Source of the DNA: VRUE01 sp040508545
GTDB taxonomy: Bacteria > Actinomycetota > Thermoleophilia > Solirubrobacterales > 70-9
NCBI GenBank assembly: GCA_040508545.1
Contig: JBEVMR010000007.1
Location: 1 to 21,499, forward strand
Direction: 5' to 3'
Length of the DNA stretch: 21,499 nt
Under the pieces are notes generated by a model. That model made no database searches. It saw only the letters and a list, made by a program, of their open reading frames with translations, and was not told the origin of the DNA. The position numbers and the translations under genes are program-made. Positions 1-10,006 of the stretch are shown piece by piece. Positions within the stretch are counted from its first letter, which is position 1; every line of letters starts with the position of its first letter.

Positions 1-610
<610 letters not shown>

Positions 611-853
611 AGGTACTTCTTAACGGAGTTGTCATGCCCATTGATCGCCGGGTACACATACGTGGCGATCGACATGACGGTAAATCAGACCACTCGGTGC
701 GCTGGCGCGCCGAGTGGATCGGGCTCAAACATCCCACGGACACGAATGTCCGCGGGTGCACGCTGCTCAGTTTTCAAAGACCGCTGCGCCCTCAACGACA
801 ACGGGATCCGCCGTCGTTCGCGCACGGGATGGCACCGGGCCAATCCCGAAGGG
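611..853 (-). promoter_or_regulatory. rRNA operon leader with boxA-like element and stable hairpins
   Basis: This is the transcribed leader between the predicted rrn promoter and the 16S 5' end; no protein gene is seen. On the minus strand GGTCTTTGAAAA (782-771), followed by CTGAGCAGCG, resembles the boxA-type element found in bacterial rRNA leaders. Two strong hairpins follow. One has arms CGGACA/TGTCCG around a four-base loop (737-752), extended by CCC/GGG at 733-735 and 754-756 across a mismatch. The other has arms CCACTCGG/CCGAGTGG (690-697 and 710-717). Neither has a T-tract, so they look like leader or processing structures rather than terminators. The assignment rests on position and motif resemblance only. 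Confidence 0.65.
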
Positions 854-859
854 ACGGGC

Positions 860-888
860 AGTATAGCGCTGCGGCGGCGCTTTGCCTA
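860..888 (-). promoter_or_regulatory. Predicted rRNA operon promoter
   Basis: On the minus strand a -35-like TAGGCA (888-883, four of six matches to TTGACA) and a -10 TATACT (865-860, five of six matches to TATAAT) are separated by exactly 17 bases. Transcription would start near 853. The bases just after the -10 are GC-rich (GCCCGTCCC), a discriminator type typical of stringently controlled rRNA promoters in general. The -35 lies within 9-14 bases of the tyrS stop codon. It overlaps a perfect palindrome TGCCTG-TT-CAGGCA (890-903) only at its edge. Confidence 0.7.
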
Positions 889-896
889 ATGCCTGT

Positions 897-2063
897 TCAG
901 GCAGGGGCGCGCAGGCGCAAGAAGCGGCGCTTTCCGGCCTGCAGCACGCGGTCGCCGAGTTTGCCGGCTTCCTCGTCCAGCAGGTGCCCCGGCCATGGCT
1001 CTCCGTCGAGCTTCACGGCGCCTTGCTGAATCAGCCGCCGTGCCTCGCTCGAGCTGATCTCGAAGCTCTTGGCCATCAACTGCGGCAGGTGGACCATGTC
1101 GTCGCGGCCGGCCGCAAAGTCCGCCAGGGAGACCTCGGGCATCTCGTCGGGCATCCCCCTGTCGACGAACAGCCTGTTGAAGTGCTCCTCAGCCGCCTGC
1201 CCCGCGTCCCTGCCATGGAAGCGCTCGACGATTCGCCTGCCGAGCTCACGCTTGGCCTCGTTTGGCGGCCCTGTCGGAAGCTCTGCGCCGAGCAGCAGCC
1301 GGAAGTACTCGGCCATCGCCTCGTCGGGGATGCTCATCAGCTTGCCGAACATCTCCTCGGGCGGATCGGTGACGCCGACGTAGTTGCCGAGCGACTTGCT
1401 CATCTTCTGCACGCCGTCGGTGCCGACCAGGATCGGCATCGTCAGGATCGACTGGGGCTTGTGCCCGTAGGCGGCTTGGACGTCGCGGCCGAAGAGCAGG
1501 TTGAACTTCTGGTCGGTCCCCCCCAGCTCGACGTCGGCCTCGACCGCCACCGAGTCATAGCCCTGCAGCAGCGGGTAGAGGAGCTCGAGCGCCGCGACGG
1601 GTTGCGCGGCTGCCATCCGCTTCTGGAAGTCGTCGCGCTCGAGCAGGCGCGCCACGGTCGTCTGCGCGAGCAGCCCTAGCAGCTCCTCGGGTGCCATCCG
1701 CAGCCACTCGCTGTTGAAGCGGACCTCGGTGCGCTCGCGGTCGAGCAGCTTGAATGCCTGCTCCTGGTAGGTGGCGGCGTTGGCCTCGATCTCCGCGGCG
1801 CTGGGCACCGGGCGCTGCGCCGAGCGGCCGCTGGGGTCGCCAACCCTGGCGGTGAAGTCGCCGACGATCAGCACAACCGTATGCCCCGCCTCCTGGAACT
1901 CGCGCAGCTTCTCCAGCACGACGGTATGGCCGAGGTGGATGTCGGCGGTCGTCGGGTCGATTCCGAGCTTGACCCTGAGCGGGCGATCGCCCGCGAGCTG
2001 CTCGGCGAGCATGCCCTCGGGCAGCACCTCGACCGCATTACGCGTCAGGTCCGACGACGTCAC
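897..2063 (-). CDS. tyrS: Tyrosyl-tRNA synthetase
   Basis: This cytoplasmic class I aminoacyl-tRNA synthetase charges tRNA-Tyr with tyrosine at the expense of ATP. The 388-residue product has the HIGH-type motif HLGH at residues 43-46 and the KMSKS signature at 220-224. Between them lies the tyrosine-site region with LLQGYDS (165-171) and GGTDQKFN (181-188). An S4 RNA-binding domain ends the protein (about 324-385, with SSSEARRLIQQGAVKLDG). Length and motifs fit the bacterial TyrZ-like subgroup. The start is GTG at 2063, preceded by GAGGAAGG at a normal Shine-Dalgarno distance; no in-frame ATG fits better. The gene is divergent from the penicillin-binding protein gene, with about 70 bases between them. 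No T-box-sized leader fits in that space. The rRNA promoter follows immediately downstream. Confidence 0.97.
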   Translation of the reverse strand: MTSSDLTRNAVEVLPEGMLAEQLAGDRPLRVKLGIDPTTADIHLGHTVVLEKLREFQEAGHTVVLIVGDFTARVGDPSGRSAQRPVPSAAEIEANAATYQEQAFKLLDRERTEVRFNSEWLRMAPEELLGLLAQTTVARLLERDDFQKRMAAAQPVAALELLYPLLQGYDSVAVEADVELGGTDQKFNLLFGRDVQAAYGHKPQSILTMPILVGTDGVQKMSKSLGNYVGVTDPPEEMFGKLMSIPDEAMAEYFRLLLGAELPTGPPNEAKRELGRRIVERFHGRDAGQAAEEHFNRLFVDRGMPDEMPEVSLADFAAGRDDMVHLPQLMAKSFEISSSEARRLIQQGAVKLDGEPWPGHLLDEEAGKLGDRVLQAGKRRFLRLRAPA

Positions 2064-2132
2064 GGATCGCGCCTTCCTCGCGGCACGAAGAACCAGATAT
2101 GGACGTTTGCGAGGAAGGCACTCACGGCGGCA

Positions 2133-4322
2133 ATGCTAGACTGCCGCCTCCTCTTGGCGGGCCCAAGTACCAAGCCGCGCCTGAAGAAGCTGCGCATCCT
2201 CTTCGTCTTGCTCGGCCTCGGCGTCCTCGCGGTTGTCTCGATGGTCTTCGGGATGATGACGGCGGTCTCTCGCAACCTGCCTGCGATCTACGACTACGCC
2301 GCCTACCAGGCATCGCAGAACAGCGAGATCTACGACGCCTCCGGGGAGCAGATCGGCACCCTGACCAGCAACGAGAACAAGATCCTGCTCGAGTCGGGCG
2401 AGATCTCGCCCAACATCAAGAACGCCGTGGTCTCGATCGAGGATGCCCGCTTCTACGAACACGATGGCGTCGACTTCCAAGGCATCGGCCGCGCCCTCGT
2501 GCAGGACATCCTCGCGCTCAGCGCGCAACAGGGCGCCTCGACGATCACCCAGCAGTTCGTCAAGGGCGCCCTCGAAGCGCAGAGCAACCGAACCGTGCTG
2601 CAGAAGTTCCGAGAGGCGGCGAGCGCCTACCAGCTCGAGCAGCGCTGGAGCAAGGACAAGATCCTCACCGAGTACCTCAACACGATCTATTTCGGCGAGG
2701 GCGCCTACGGGATCGAGGCAGCCGCCAGGACCTTCTTCGGCGCCGCCCATCCCGGTTGCGGCACGGAGAGCGAGCCCTGCGCGTCCGTGCTCGAGCCCTG
2801 GGAGGCGGCGACTCTGGCCGGGATCATCTCCTCGCCCTCCGCCTATGACCCGAAGATCTACCCCGAAAACGCCCTCACCCGCCGCAACATCGTCCTCGGC
2901 AAGATGCAGGAACAGGGCTACATCACCGAGACCCAGTACGCGGAAGGGATCAAACAGGCGCTGCCGGCACCCGACGACATCGAGCCGCCGTCGCTGGACT
3001 CGGAGGCCCCCTACTTCACCGCCTGGCTACGCCAGCAACTGGTCGACCGCTTCGGCGCCGCCAAAACCTTCTTCGGCGGGCTGAAAGTGAAGACCACGCT
3101 CGACCTGCGCCTCCAGGCCGCTGCCGAAGAAACCGCCTCCTCCTACCTCAGCGGCCTGCCGCCGACCTCCGCCCTGGTCGTGATCGACAACCGCAACGCC
3201 GGGATCAAGGCGATGGTCGCCGGTCCCGACTTCGAGGAAAAACCCTTCAACCTGGCGACGCTCGGCCACCGCCAGCCGGGCTCTTCGATCAAGCCGATCA
3301 TCCTCACCACCGCGCTGGAGCAGGGCATCTCGCCGGAAACCGTGTACGAATCGGCGCCGCAGGTGTTCAGCTTCGGCAAGAAGAACCAAGAAGTCTTCGA
3401 GGTCAAGAACTACGCGGACAGCTACCTTGGCTCCGCCTCCCTCGCCACCGCAACGACTTACTCCGACAACGCCGTCTACGCCCAGGTCGGCCTGGAAAGC
3501 ATCAAGGGAGGCACGCGGGCGATCGCCGGAACCGCCCACAAGCTGGGGGTCCAGACCCAGCTCTCGACCAACCCCGCGATGGTCCTCGGCGGCCTCAAGG
3601 AAGGCGTGACCCCACTCGAGTGGAGCTACGCGTTTTCCACCCTTGCCAACGATGGCGACCGGGTCAGCGGCACTCTCGCCCCGCGGCCAGGCGACAGCCC
3701 CGTCGCCTACACGGAAGTCGCCGACCAGGACGGCGACGTGATCAAGGGCGGCGACAACGACTCGATCCACACGCAGGTCATCGACCAGGGCGTGGCCGAA
3801 GAAGCGAAGAGCATCCTGCGCTCAGTGATCACCACGGGTACCGGCACCCGCGCCGACATCGGCGACGAAAGCCAGTGGGGCAAGACCGGCACCACCGACG
3901 AAAACATCGACGCCTGGTTCTGCGGCGCCACCGACGAAGTGACGGCCTGCGTCTGGGTCGGCTACGCCGAAAGCGCCACGCCGATGGAAACCGAGTTCTC
4001 CGGCGGACCGGTCGACGGCGGCACCTTCCCGGCGCTGATCTGGGCGGGAGTGATCTCAGCCTGGGAGGAAATCAAGGCCGATCGCGACGCTGAGCGCGCA
4101 AGTGAGAAGGCGGCGCGCAAGGCCGAGCAGGAGGACTCCTCGGAGTCCAGTGAAGGGGAGGAAAGCTACGTGCCGGTCGAACCGTCGACCGAAGCGGCGC
4201 CGGAAGAATCGCCCGAAGCCGCCCCTGCGCCTGAACCTACGCCGCAAGCAGAACCCGCGCCGGAAGCGGCACCCGAACCCGCGCCGGAATCTGGCGGCGG
4301 TGGCGGGATCACCGCCGGCTAG
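2133..4322 (+). CDS. Class A penicillin-binding protein (bifunctional peptidoglycan glycosyltransferase/transpeptidase)
   Basis: This membrane-anchored enzyme polymerises lipid II glycan strands and cross-links stem peptides outside the membrane. From ATG 2133 it has 729 residues. A basic N-terminus (KPRLKKLR) is followed by one membrane helix at about 21-45. The GT51 glycosyltransferase domain (about 75-270) shows the EDARFYEHDG and GASTITQQ motifs with catalytic Glu103. The transpeptidase domain (about 320-645) has SSIK (384-387, acylated Ser384), SDN (444-446) and KTGT (584-587), so all catalytic motifs are present. The C-terminal tail (about 650-729) is low-complexity Glu/Ala/Pro and ends in a Gly run. 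Cys209/Cys216 and Cys597/Cys606 could form extracellular disulfides. TTG at 2154 is an alternative start giving the natural-looking N-terminus MAGPSTKPRLKK. The gene is convergent with the DNA glycosylase and overlaps it by 4 bases. Confidence 0.95.
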   Translation: MLDCRLLLAGPSTKPRLKKLRILFVLLGLGVLAVVSMVFGMMTAVSRNLPAIYDYAAYQASQNSEIYDASGEQIGTLTSNENKILLESGEISPNIKNAVVSIEDARFYEHDGVDFQGIGRALVQDILALSAQQGASTITQQFVKGALEAQSNRTVLQKFREAASAYQLEQRWSKDKILTEYLNTIYFGEGAYGIEAAARTFFGAAHPGCGTESEPCASVLEPWEAATLAGIISSPSAYDPKIYPENALTRRNIVLGKMQEQGYITETQYAEGIKQALPAPDDIEPPSLDSEAPYFTAWLRQQLVDRFGAAKTFFGGLKVKTTLDLRLQAAAEETASSYLSGLPPTSALVVIDNRNAGIKAMVAGPDFEEKPFNLATLGHRQPGSSIKPIILTTALEQGISPETVYESAPQVFSFGKKNQEVFEVKNYADSYLGSASLATATTYSDNAVYAQVGLESIKGGTRAIAGTAHKLGVQTQLSTNPAMVLGGLKEGVTPLEWSYAFSTLANDGDRVSGTLAPRPGDSPVAYTEVADQDGDVIKGGDNDSIHTQVIDQGVAEEAKSILRSVITTGTGTRADIGDESQWGKTGTTDENIDAWFCGATDEVTACVWVGYAESATPMETEFSGGPVDGGTFPALIWAGVISAWEEIKADRDAERASEKAARKAEQEDSSESSEGEESYVPVEPSTEAAPEESPEAAPAPEPTPQAEPAPEAAPEPAPESGGGGGITAG
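2134..2142 (+). promoter_or_regulatory. Possible extended -10 promoter for the penicillin-binding protein gene
   Basis: TGCTAGACT matches an extended -10 (TGn followed by TAnnnT). There is no convincing -35. It overlaps the ATG at 2133-2135. If it is used, transcription would start near 2149 and the coding start would shift to TTG at 2154. The rest of the 2064-2132 gap shows nothing else recognisable apart from the tyrS ribosome binding site. Confidence 0.3.
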
Positions 4323-4914
4323 CTCGGCCGCGGCCGGGAGACGAAGCGGCTGCCGGCGAGGCTGAAGCGCCAGGGCCGCTCCACCGCTTTCGTGATTCCC
4401 ACCCGTGGGCCGGTGACCACCCTCCCGCACCACTCTGGCTCGGGGCCGAGCAGCAGGAACGGCCCGGCGCCGAGATCGGCGCCGTTGTCGTCGAGCCCGA
4501 TGCCGAGCGCCTCAGTCAGCTTGCCGGGGCCCGAGCAGAGCTCAGCCTGCGGACGGTCGCCCCGCCGGGCGCGCATGGCCTCCAATCCGGCGGTCGGCTC
4601 GAGCGCTCGGATCAGCACTGCCGCGGCGTCCCCCTCGGGTTCGGCGACCGCGTTGAGCAGGCTGTGGATGCCGTAGGAGAGATAGACGTAAGCGCGCCCC
4701 GGCGGTCCGAACAGCGTCGCGGTGCGCTTGGTCAGGCCGACGTAGGCGTGACAGGCGGGGTCGTCGCGCTCGTAGCTCTCGGTCTCGACGATAGTGCCAC
4801 CGCAACCCCCGTAGAAGAGCCGGCAGCCGATCAGCTCGCGGGCGACGAGGTGAACGCTGCGATTGAAGAAATCGGAATCGAGGCGCGACCCGGTCGGCGG
4901 CGGCGCCCCAACCC

Positions 4915-4918
<4 letters not shown>
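4319..4918 (-). CDS. 3-methyladenine DNA glycosylase (AAG/MPG family)
   Basis: This monofunctional base-excision-repair glycosylase removes alkylated and deaminated purines from DNA. The 199-residue length fits the bacterial members of the AAG/MPG fold. Key residues seen are VETESY (44-49), where Glu47 matches the catalytic Glu125 of human AAG, and His57, matching His136. YVYLSYG (77-83) supplies the base-stacking and intercalating tyrosines (Tyr79 and Tyr82). The FGPPG turn lies at 70-74. The start is TTG at 4918. It overlaps the argH stop (TTGA) and is preceded by GAGGAA five bases upstream, so translation is probably coupled to argH. No alternative ATG or GTG lies near the conserved N-terminus. 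It is the last gene of the long amino-acid block, and its TAG shares CTAG with the stop of the convergent penicillin-binding protein gene. Confidence 0.95.
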
Positions 4919-6305
<1,387 letters not shown>

Positions 6306-6306
<1 letters not shown>

Positions 6307-7418
6307 CAGGGCAGGATTCCGGCCAGAGCCTCGCATACCCGCGCCACCTGCGACTCCGTCATCGCCGGGAAGAAGGGAAGCGCCAGCGAGCGCGCCGAGG
6401 CGGCTTCGGCGACCGGGAACTGCCCCTCGCGATAGCCGAGCTCGCGCAGGTGCGGGAAGAGGTGGATGCAGGGCAGGTAGGCCTTCGAGGCGATGCCTTC
6501 CTCGGCGAGGCGGGCGATGACGCTGTCGCGATCGGTCCCCTCGGCGAGCCGCACGGGGTAGACGAACCAGCTGCGCCGCTCGGCGCCGCGGGTTGCGATC
6601 GGGGTGGCGACGCCGTCGATCGCAGCGAGGCCCTGCTCGTAGAGCGAGGCGACCCTTGCCCGGGCGGCGAGCATCACGTCGAGCTTCTCGAGCTGGGCGA
6701 CCCCGAGCGCCGCGGCGAGGTCCGAGAGCCGGTAGTTGAAGCCGAGCCCCGCGTGGTCGAGCCAGCCCATGTCGGGCGCCCGCCCCTGGTTGCGCTCGGA
6801 GCGCAGCCGCTCCGCGACCTGCGAATCGGGGGGAACGATCATCCCCCCCTCGCCGGTGGCCAGCTGCTTGTTGGCGTAGAAGGCAAAGGTGGCCAGGTTG
6901 CCGCGGGCGCCGACCGCGCGCCCATCGGCGTCGACCGCGCCGAGCGCCTCGCAGGCGTCCTCGAGGATCCCCAGACCGTGCGCACCGGCGAGCTTCTCGA
7001 GCTCCGCCATCGCCGCCGGGTAGCCGAAGATGTGGACGGGCAGGATCCCCGCGATGCGCTCGCCGACCCCGGCCTCGGCTGCTGCCGGGTCGAGGTCGAG
7101 CGTCACCGGGTCGACGTCGCAGAAGACCGGCCGGGCCCCCTCGTAGAGCAGGCAGTTGGCCGAGGCGACGAAGCTGAAGGGGCTGGTCAGGACCTCGTCC
7201 CCCGGGCCCCAGCCGAGCGCTCGAACGCCGAGGTGCAGGGCGGTCGTCCCGCTCGAGACGGCGACGGCGTCCTCGACCCCGAGCCAGGCGGCGAGCTCGC
7301 GCTCGAAGCGCTCGCCCATCGGGCCGAGCGAGAGCCGGCCGGAGCGCAGTACCTCGAGCGCCAGCTCCTCCTCCCGGGCGCCGACTTCGGGCTTGGCTAG
7401 TGGGATCTGCTCGCTCAT
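6306..7418 (-). CDS. DegT/DnrJ/EryC1/StrS-family PLP aminotransferase
   Basis: This is a fold-type I PLP enzyme of the family that usually aminates nucleotide-linked keto sugars; the substrate here is unknown. The 370-residue product has SSGTTALHL (55-63, phosphate-binding region), a PFSFVASAN segment (80-88) and EDACEALGA (153-161, with Asp154 contacting the PLP nitrogen). The lysine motif FYANKQLATGEGG puts the Schiff-base lysine at Lys184. The ATG at 7418 overlaps the cimA stop as ATGA, and the product begins MSEQIPLAKPEVG, the usual family N-terminus. The enzyme is embedded between cimA and argH with overlaps on both sides. Co-translation in an amino-acid operon is therefore clear, but no sugar-nucleotide gene is nearby. 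It could still serve cell-surface sugar synthesis, or act on an amino-acid-related keto compound. The family call is firm and the role is open. Confidence 0.9.
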
Positions 7419-8974
7419 CGGGGCTGGAAGGCGTACTCGAGCGAGTCGACCAGGGCCTCCCAGGAGGCCTCGATGATGTTCTCCGAGACGCCGATCGTCC
7501 CCCACTCCCGATCGCCATCGGAGGAGTCGAGCAGGACGCGGGTGATCGCGCCGGTGCCGTGGCTCTCGTCGAGGATCCGCACCTTGTAGTTGGTCAGCTC
7601 GATCTCGGCGAGGTGCGGGTAGCGGTCAGCGATCGCGCCCCGTAACGCGGTGTCGAGCGCGTTGACCGGGCCGTTTCCCTCGGCGACCCGCACGTAGCGC
7701 TCGCCATCGACCTTGACCTTGATCGTGGCCTCGGTCTCGACCGCGCCGTCGGCCCGCTTCTCGACCAGGACCTTGAAGCTCTCCAGCTCGAAGAGCGGTT
7801 GGTAGCTGCCCGCCTCGTGGCGCAGGAGCAGCTCGAACGACGCCGGGGCGGCCTCGTAGTGGTAGCCGCGATGCTCGCGTTCCTTGAGCCGCTCGACCGC
7901 GCTCGCCGCCTCCTGCTCGCCGAGGTCGAGGCCCGCCTGGGCGGCCTGGGTACGGATCGTCGCTTTCCCCGAGAGCTCCGAGGCAAGGATCTCGCGCTGG
8001 TTGCCGAGCACGGCCGGGTCGAGGTGCTCGAAGGTGCGCGCGTCGGCCTCGACACCGGCGGCGTGCATGCCCGCCTTGTGGGCAAAGGCGTTGCGGCCGA
8101 CGTAGGGCTGGTCGGGGTTCGGCGTCATGTTGCAGAGCTCGTCGAGGTAGTGGCTGGTCTGGGTCAGCAGCGCCAGCTGCTCAGGGGCCACCACGTCGAA
8201 GCCCATCTTCAATTGCAGAGCGGGCAGGATCGTCGCAAGGTTGGCGTTGCCGCAGCGCTCGCCGTAGCCGTTCACCGTTCCTTGGACGAGGCGCGCTCCC
8301 GCTTCGACCGCAGCCAGCGAGTTGGCGACGGCGCAGCCGGCGTCGTCGTGGGTGTGGATGCCGACCTCGACGCCGTCGCCGAGCGCCGCGACCACCGCGG
8401 CCGTCGCCTCGGCGACGAAGCCCGGCAGGCTGCCGCCGTTGGTGTCGCAGAGGGTGACGTTCTCGGCACCGGCGTCGGCGGCGGCGCGTACGCATTCGAG
8501 CGCGTAGGCGGCGTCGTCGAGGTAGCCGTCGAAGAAGTGCTCGGCGTCGAAGACGGGGCGCTTGCCCCGCTCGCGGCAGAAGGCGATCGAGTCGGCGATC
8601 ATCGCCAGGTTCTCCTCGGCGGAGACCTTGATCACCTTCTCCAGGTGCAGGCCCCAGCTCTTGCCGACCAGGCAGACGATCGGGGCAAAGCTCTCGACCA
8701 CTACGGCGAGCGCCTCGTCATCCTCCGCGGCGCGATCGCGGCGGCGGGTCATGCCGAAGGCGGCGATCGTCGCCTGCTCCAGCTCGAGCTCGGACAGCAG
8801 CTCGAAAAGCTCGATTTCCTTCGGGTTGGAGCTGGGGAAACCGGCCTCGATCATCTGCACCCCGAGCCGGTCGAGGGCGTGCACCACTTTTAGCTTCTCG
8901 CCTACCGAGAGCGACATGCCGGGCCCGCCCATGCCGTCGCGCAAGGTGGTGTCGTAGAGCTTCACCTGTTCCAT
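7415..8974 (-). CDS. cimA: (R)-citramalate synthase (2-isopropylmalate synthase-like)
   Basis: The enzyme is expected to condense pyruvate with acetyl-CoA to citramalate, the first step of the threonine-independent route to 2-ketobutyrate and isoleucine. The 519-residue protein begins MEQVKLYDTTLRDG. It has the metal and substrate residues Arg12-Asp13, the HTHDD metal motif (207-211) and VNGYGERCGNANL (about 234-246). The C-terminal LeuA-type dimer/regulatory domain (about 385-515) contains NGPVNALD and ELTNYKVRILDESHGTGA, typical of the CimA branch. An oddity is that the loop after Arg-Asp reads DGMGGPG, where LeuA in this window has DGEQSPG, so the usual Gln is Gly. The ATG at 8974 is preceded by AAAGG. 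There are 53 bases between the ilvE stop and this start. They contain two small GC-rich hairpins (GCCGC-TTA-GCGGC and GCGCA-GCC-TGCGC) without a T-tract. Confidence 0.92.
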   Translation of the reverse strand: MEQVKLYDTTLRDGMGGPGMSLSVGEKLKVVHALDRLGVQMIEAGFPSSNPKEIELFELLSELELEQATIAAFGMTRRRDRAAEDDEALAVVVESFAPIVCLVGKSWGLHLEKVIKVSAEENLAMIADSIAFCRERGKRPVFDAEHFFDGYLDDAAYALECVRAAADAGAENVTLCDTNGGSLPGFVAEATAAVVAALGDGVEVGIHTHDDAGCAVANSLAAVEAGARLVQGTVNGYGERCGNANLATILPALQLKMGFDVVAPEQLALLTQTSHYLDELCNMTPNPDQPYVGRNAFAHKAGMHAAGVEADARTFEHLDPAVLGNQREILASELSGKATIRTQAAQAGLDLGEQEAASAVERLKEREHRGYHYEAAPASFELLLRHEAGSYQPLFELESFKVLVEKRADGAVETEATIKVKVDGERYVRVAEGNGPVNALDTALRGAIADRYPHLAEIELTNYKVRILDESHGTGAITRVLLDSSDGDREWGTIGVSENIIEASWEALVDSLEYAFQPR

Positions 8975-9027
8975 CTGATGCCTTTCGATACGAGTGAACC
9001 GGGAGCGCGCGCAGGCTGCGCCAGCCG

Positions 9028-9969
9028 CTAAGCGGCAGGCGTAATTCGCCCGGCTGGCGCCTCGACGAAGTCGAGCCACTCCAGGTACTCCTCGGCTCGG
9101 CCGTGCAGCGCGTCCTGGAACTTGGCCTGGATCACCCGCGTGATCTCACCCGGCTCGCCCAGCGGGTGGTCGTCTATCTCGCGCACCGGGACGAGCTCTG
9201 CCGCGGTGCCGGTGAGGAAGACCTCCTCGGCCAGGTAGAGCTCGGAGCGGGCGACGTCGCGCTCGACCACGGTGTAGCCAAGGTCGCGGGCGATCTGGAT
9301 CACCGACTTGCGATTGATCCCGTCGAGGATCGCGGCAACGTGCGGCGGGGTCACTATCTGGCCGTCGCGGACGAGGAAGATGTTCTCACCAGAGCCCTCG
9401 CAGACGAAGCCGCGCTCGTCGAGCAGCAGGGCCTCCTCGTAGCCGGCGTTCTGCGACTCGGTCTTGGCGAGGATCGAGTTCAGGTACTGGCCCGACGCCT
9501 TCGCGTGCGGGATCAGCCCGCCTGAGCCGATCCGGCGCCAGCTCGAGACCTTCGCCCGGATGCCGTGCTTCTGACCCTCCTCGCCTAGGTAGGCGCCCCA
9601 GGGGAAGGCAGCGATGATCAGGTCGATCGGGGCGTCGGTCGCGTAGAGGCCTAGGTTGCCGTAGCCACGGAAGGCAAGCGGCCTGATGTAACAGGAGCGC
9701 AGCTCGTTGCGGCGGATCAGCTCGCGCGTCGCCTCGGCGATCTCGGCGGTCGAGTAGGGCAGCTCGAAGTAGTAGAGCTCGGCCGACTTGGCGAGCCGAT
9801 TCAGGTGGTCCTGATGGCGGAAGACCGCCGGCCCGCGCTCGGTCTCGTAGCAGCGGACTCCCTCGAAGACGCCGGTGCCGTAGTGCAGCCCATGGCTGAG
9901 CACGTGGGTGGTGGCCTCGTGCCAGGGCACGAACTCACCGTTCTGCCAGATCAGCTCCGCCGTCTCCAT
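9028..9969 (-). CDS. ilvE: Branched-chain amino acid aminotransferase
   Basis: This fold-type IV PLP enzyme transfers an amino group from glutamate to the keto acids of leucine, isoleucine and valine. The 313 residues fit the family. It begins with a short strand and the conserved VLSHGLHYGTGVFEGVR block (23-39), which contains the substrate-contacting Arg39. IRPLAFRGYGNLG lies at 95-107. The PLP lysine is Lys157 in HAKASGQYLNS, and CEGSGENIFLV provides the cofactor phosphate site. The ATG at 9969 has no recognisable ribosome binding site. A promoter-like pair ends seven bases before it, so a leaderless transcript is possible. Thirty-seven bases separate it from the leuB stop, the loosest junction in the leuC-to-argH run apart from leuB's own upstream gap and the ilvE-cimA gap. 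Confidence 0.96.
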   Translation of the reverse strand: METAELIWQNGEFVPWHEATTHVLSHGLHYGTGVFEGVRCYETERGPAVFRHQDHLNRLAKSAELYYFELPYSTAEIAEATRELIRRNELRSCYIRPLAFRGYGNLGLYATDAPIDLIIAAFPWGAYLGEEGQKHGIRAKVSSWRRIGSGGLIPHAKASGQYLNSILAKTESQNAGYEEALLLDERGFVCEGSGENIFLVRDGQIVTPPHVAAILDGINRKSVIQIARDLGYTVVERDVARSELYLAEEVFLTGTAAELVPVREIDDHPLGEPGEITRVIQAKFQDALHGRAEEYLEWLDFVEAPAGRITPAA

Positions 9970-9976
9970 TCGCAGA

Positions 9977-10005
9977 AGTATGCCCGAAGAGCGCCGAGCG
10001 GTCGA
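9977..10005 (-). promoter_or_regulatory. Possible internal promoter giving a leaderless ilvE transcript
   Basis: On the minus strand TCGACC (10005-10000, four of six matches to TTGACA) and CATACT (9982-9977, five of six matches to TATACT) are separated by 17 bases. Only seven bases then separate the -10 from the ilvE ATG. This is the spacing expected when transcription starts at the A of the start codon, and ilvE lacks a Shine-Dalgarno sequence. Both elements lie in the 37-base leuB-ilvE gap. A palindrome CGAGCT-AA-AGCTCG spans the leuB stop at 10003-10016. Confidence 0.4.
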
Positions 10006-10006
10006 G

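Noticed and set aside
890..903. Perfect palindrome TGCCTGTTCAGGCA as a tyrS terminator
   Set aside because: The stem is short, the loop is only two bases and no T-tract follows on the minus strand.
6307..7518. Long upstream extension of the argH frame and other in-frame extensions of cimA, leuD and serA
   Set aside because: The extensions lie inside upstream genes, are Arg/Pro/Gly-rich and do not resemble the families. Internal starts with ribosome binding sites or stop-start overlaps are better.
9005..9037. Two GC-rich hairpins between ilvE and cimA as terminators
   Set aside because: They have five-base stems and no T-tract, and the genes on both sides belong to one run.
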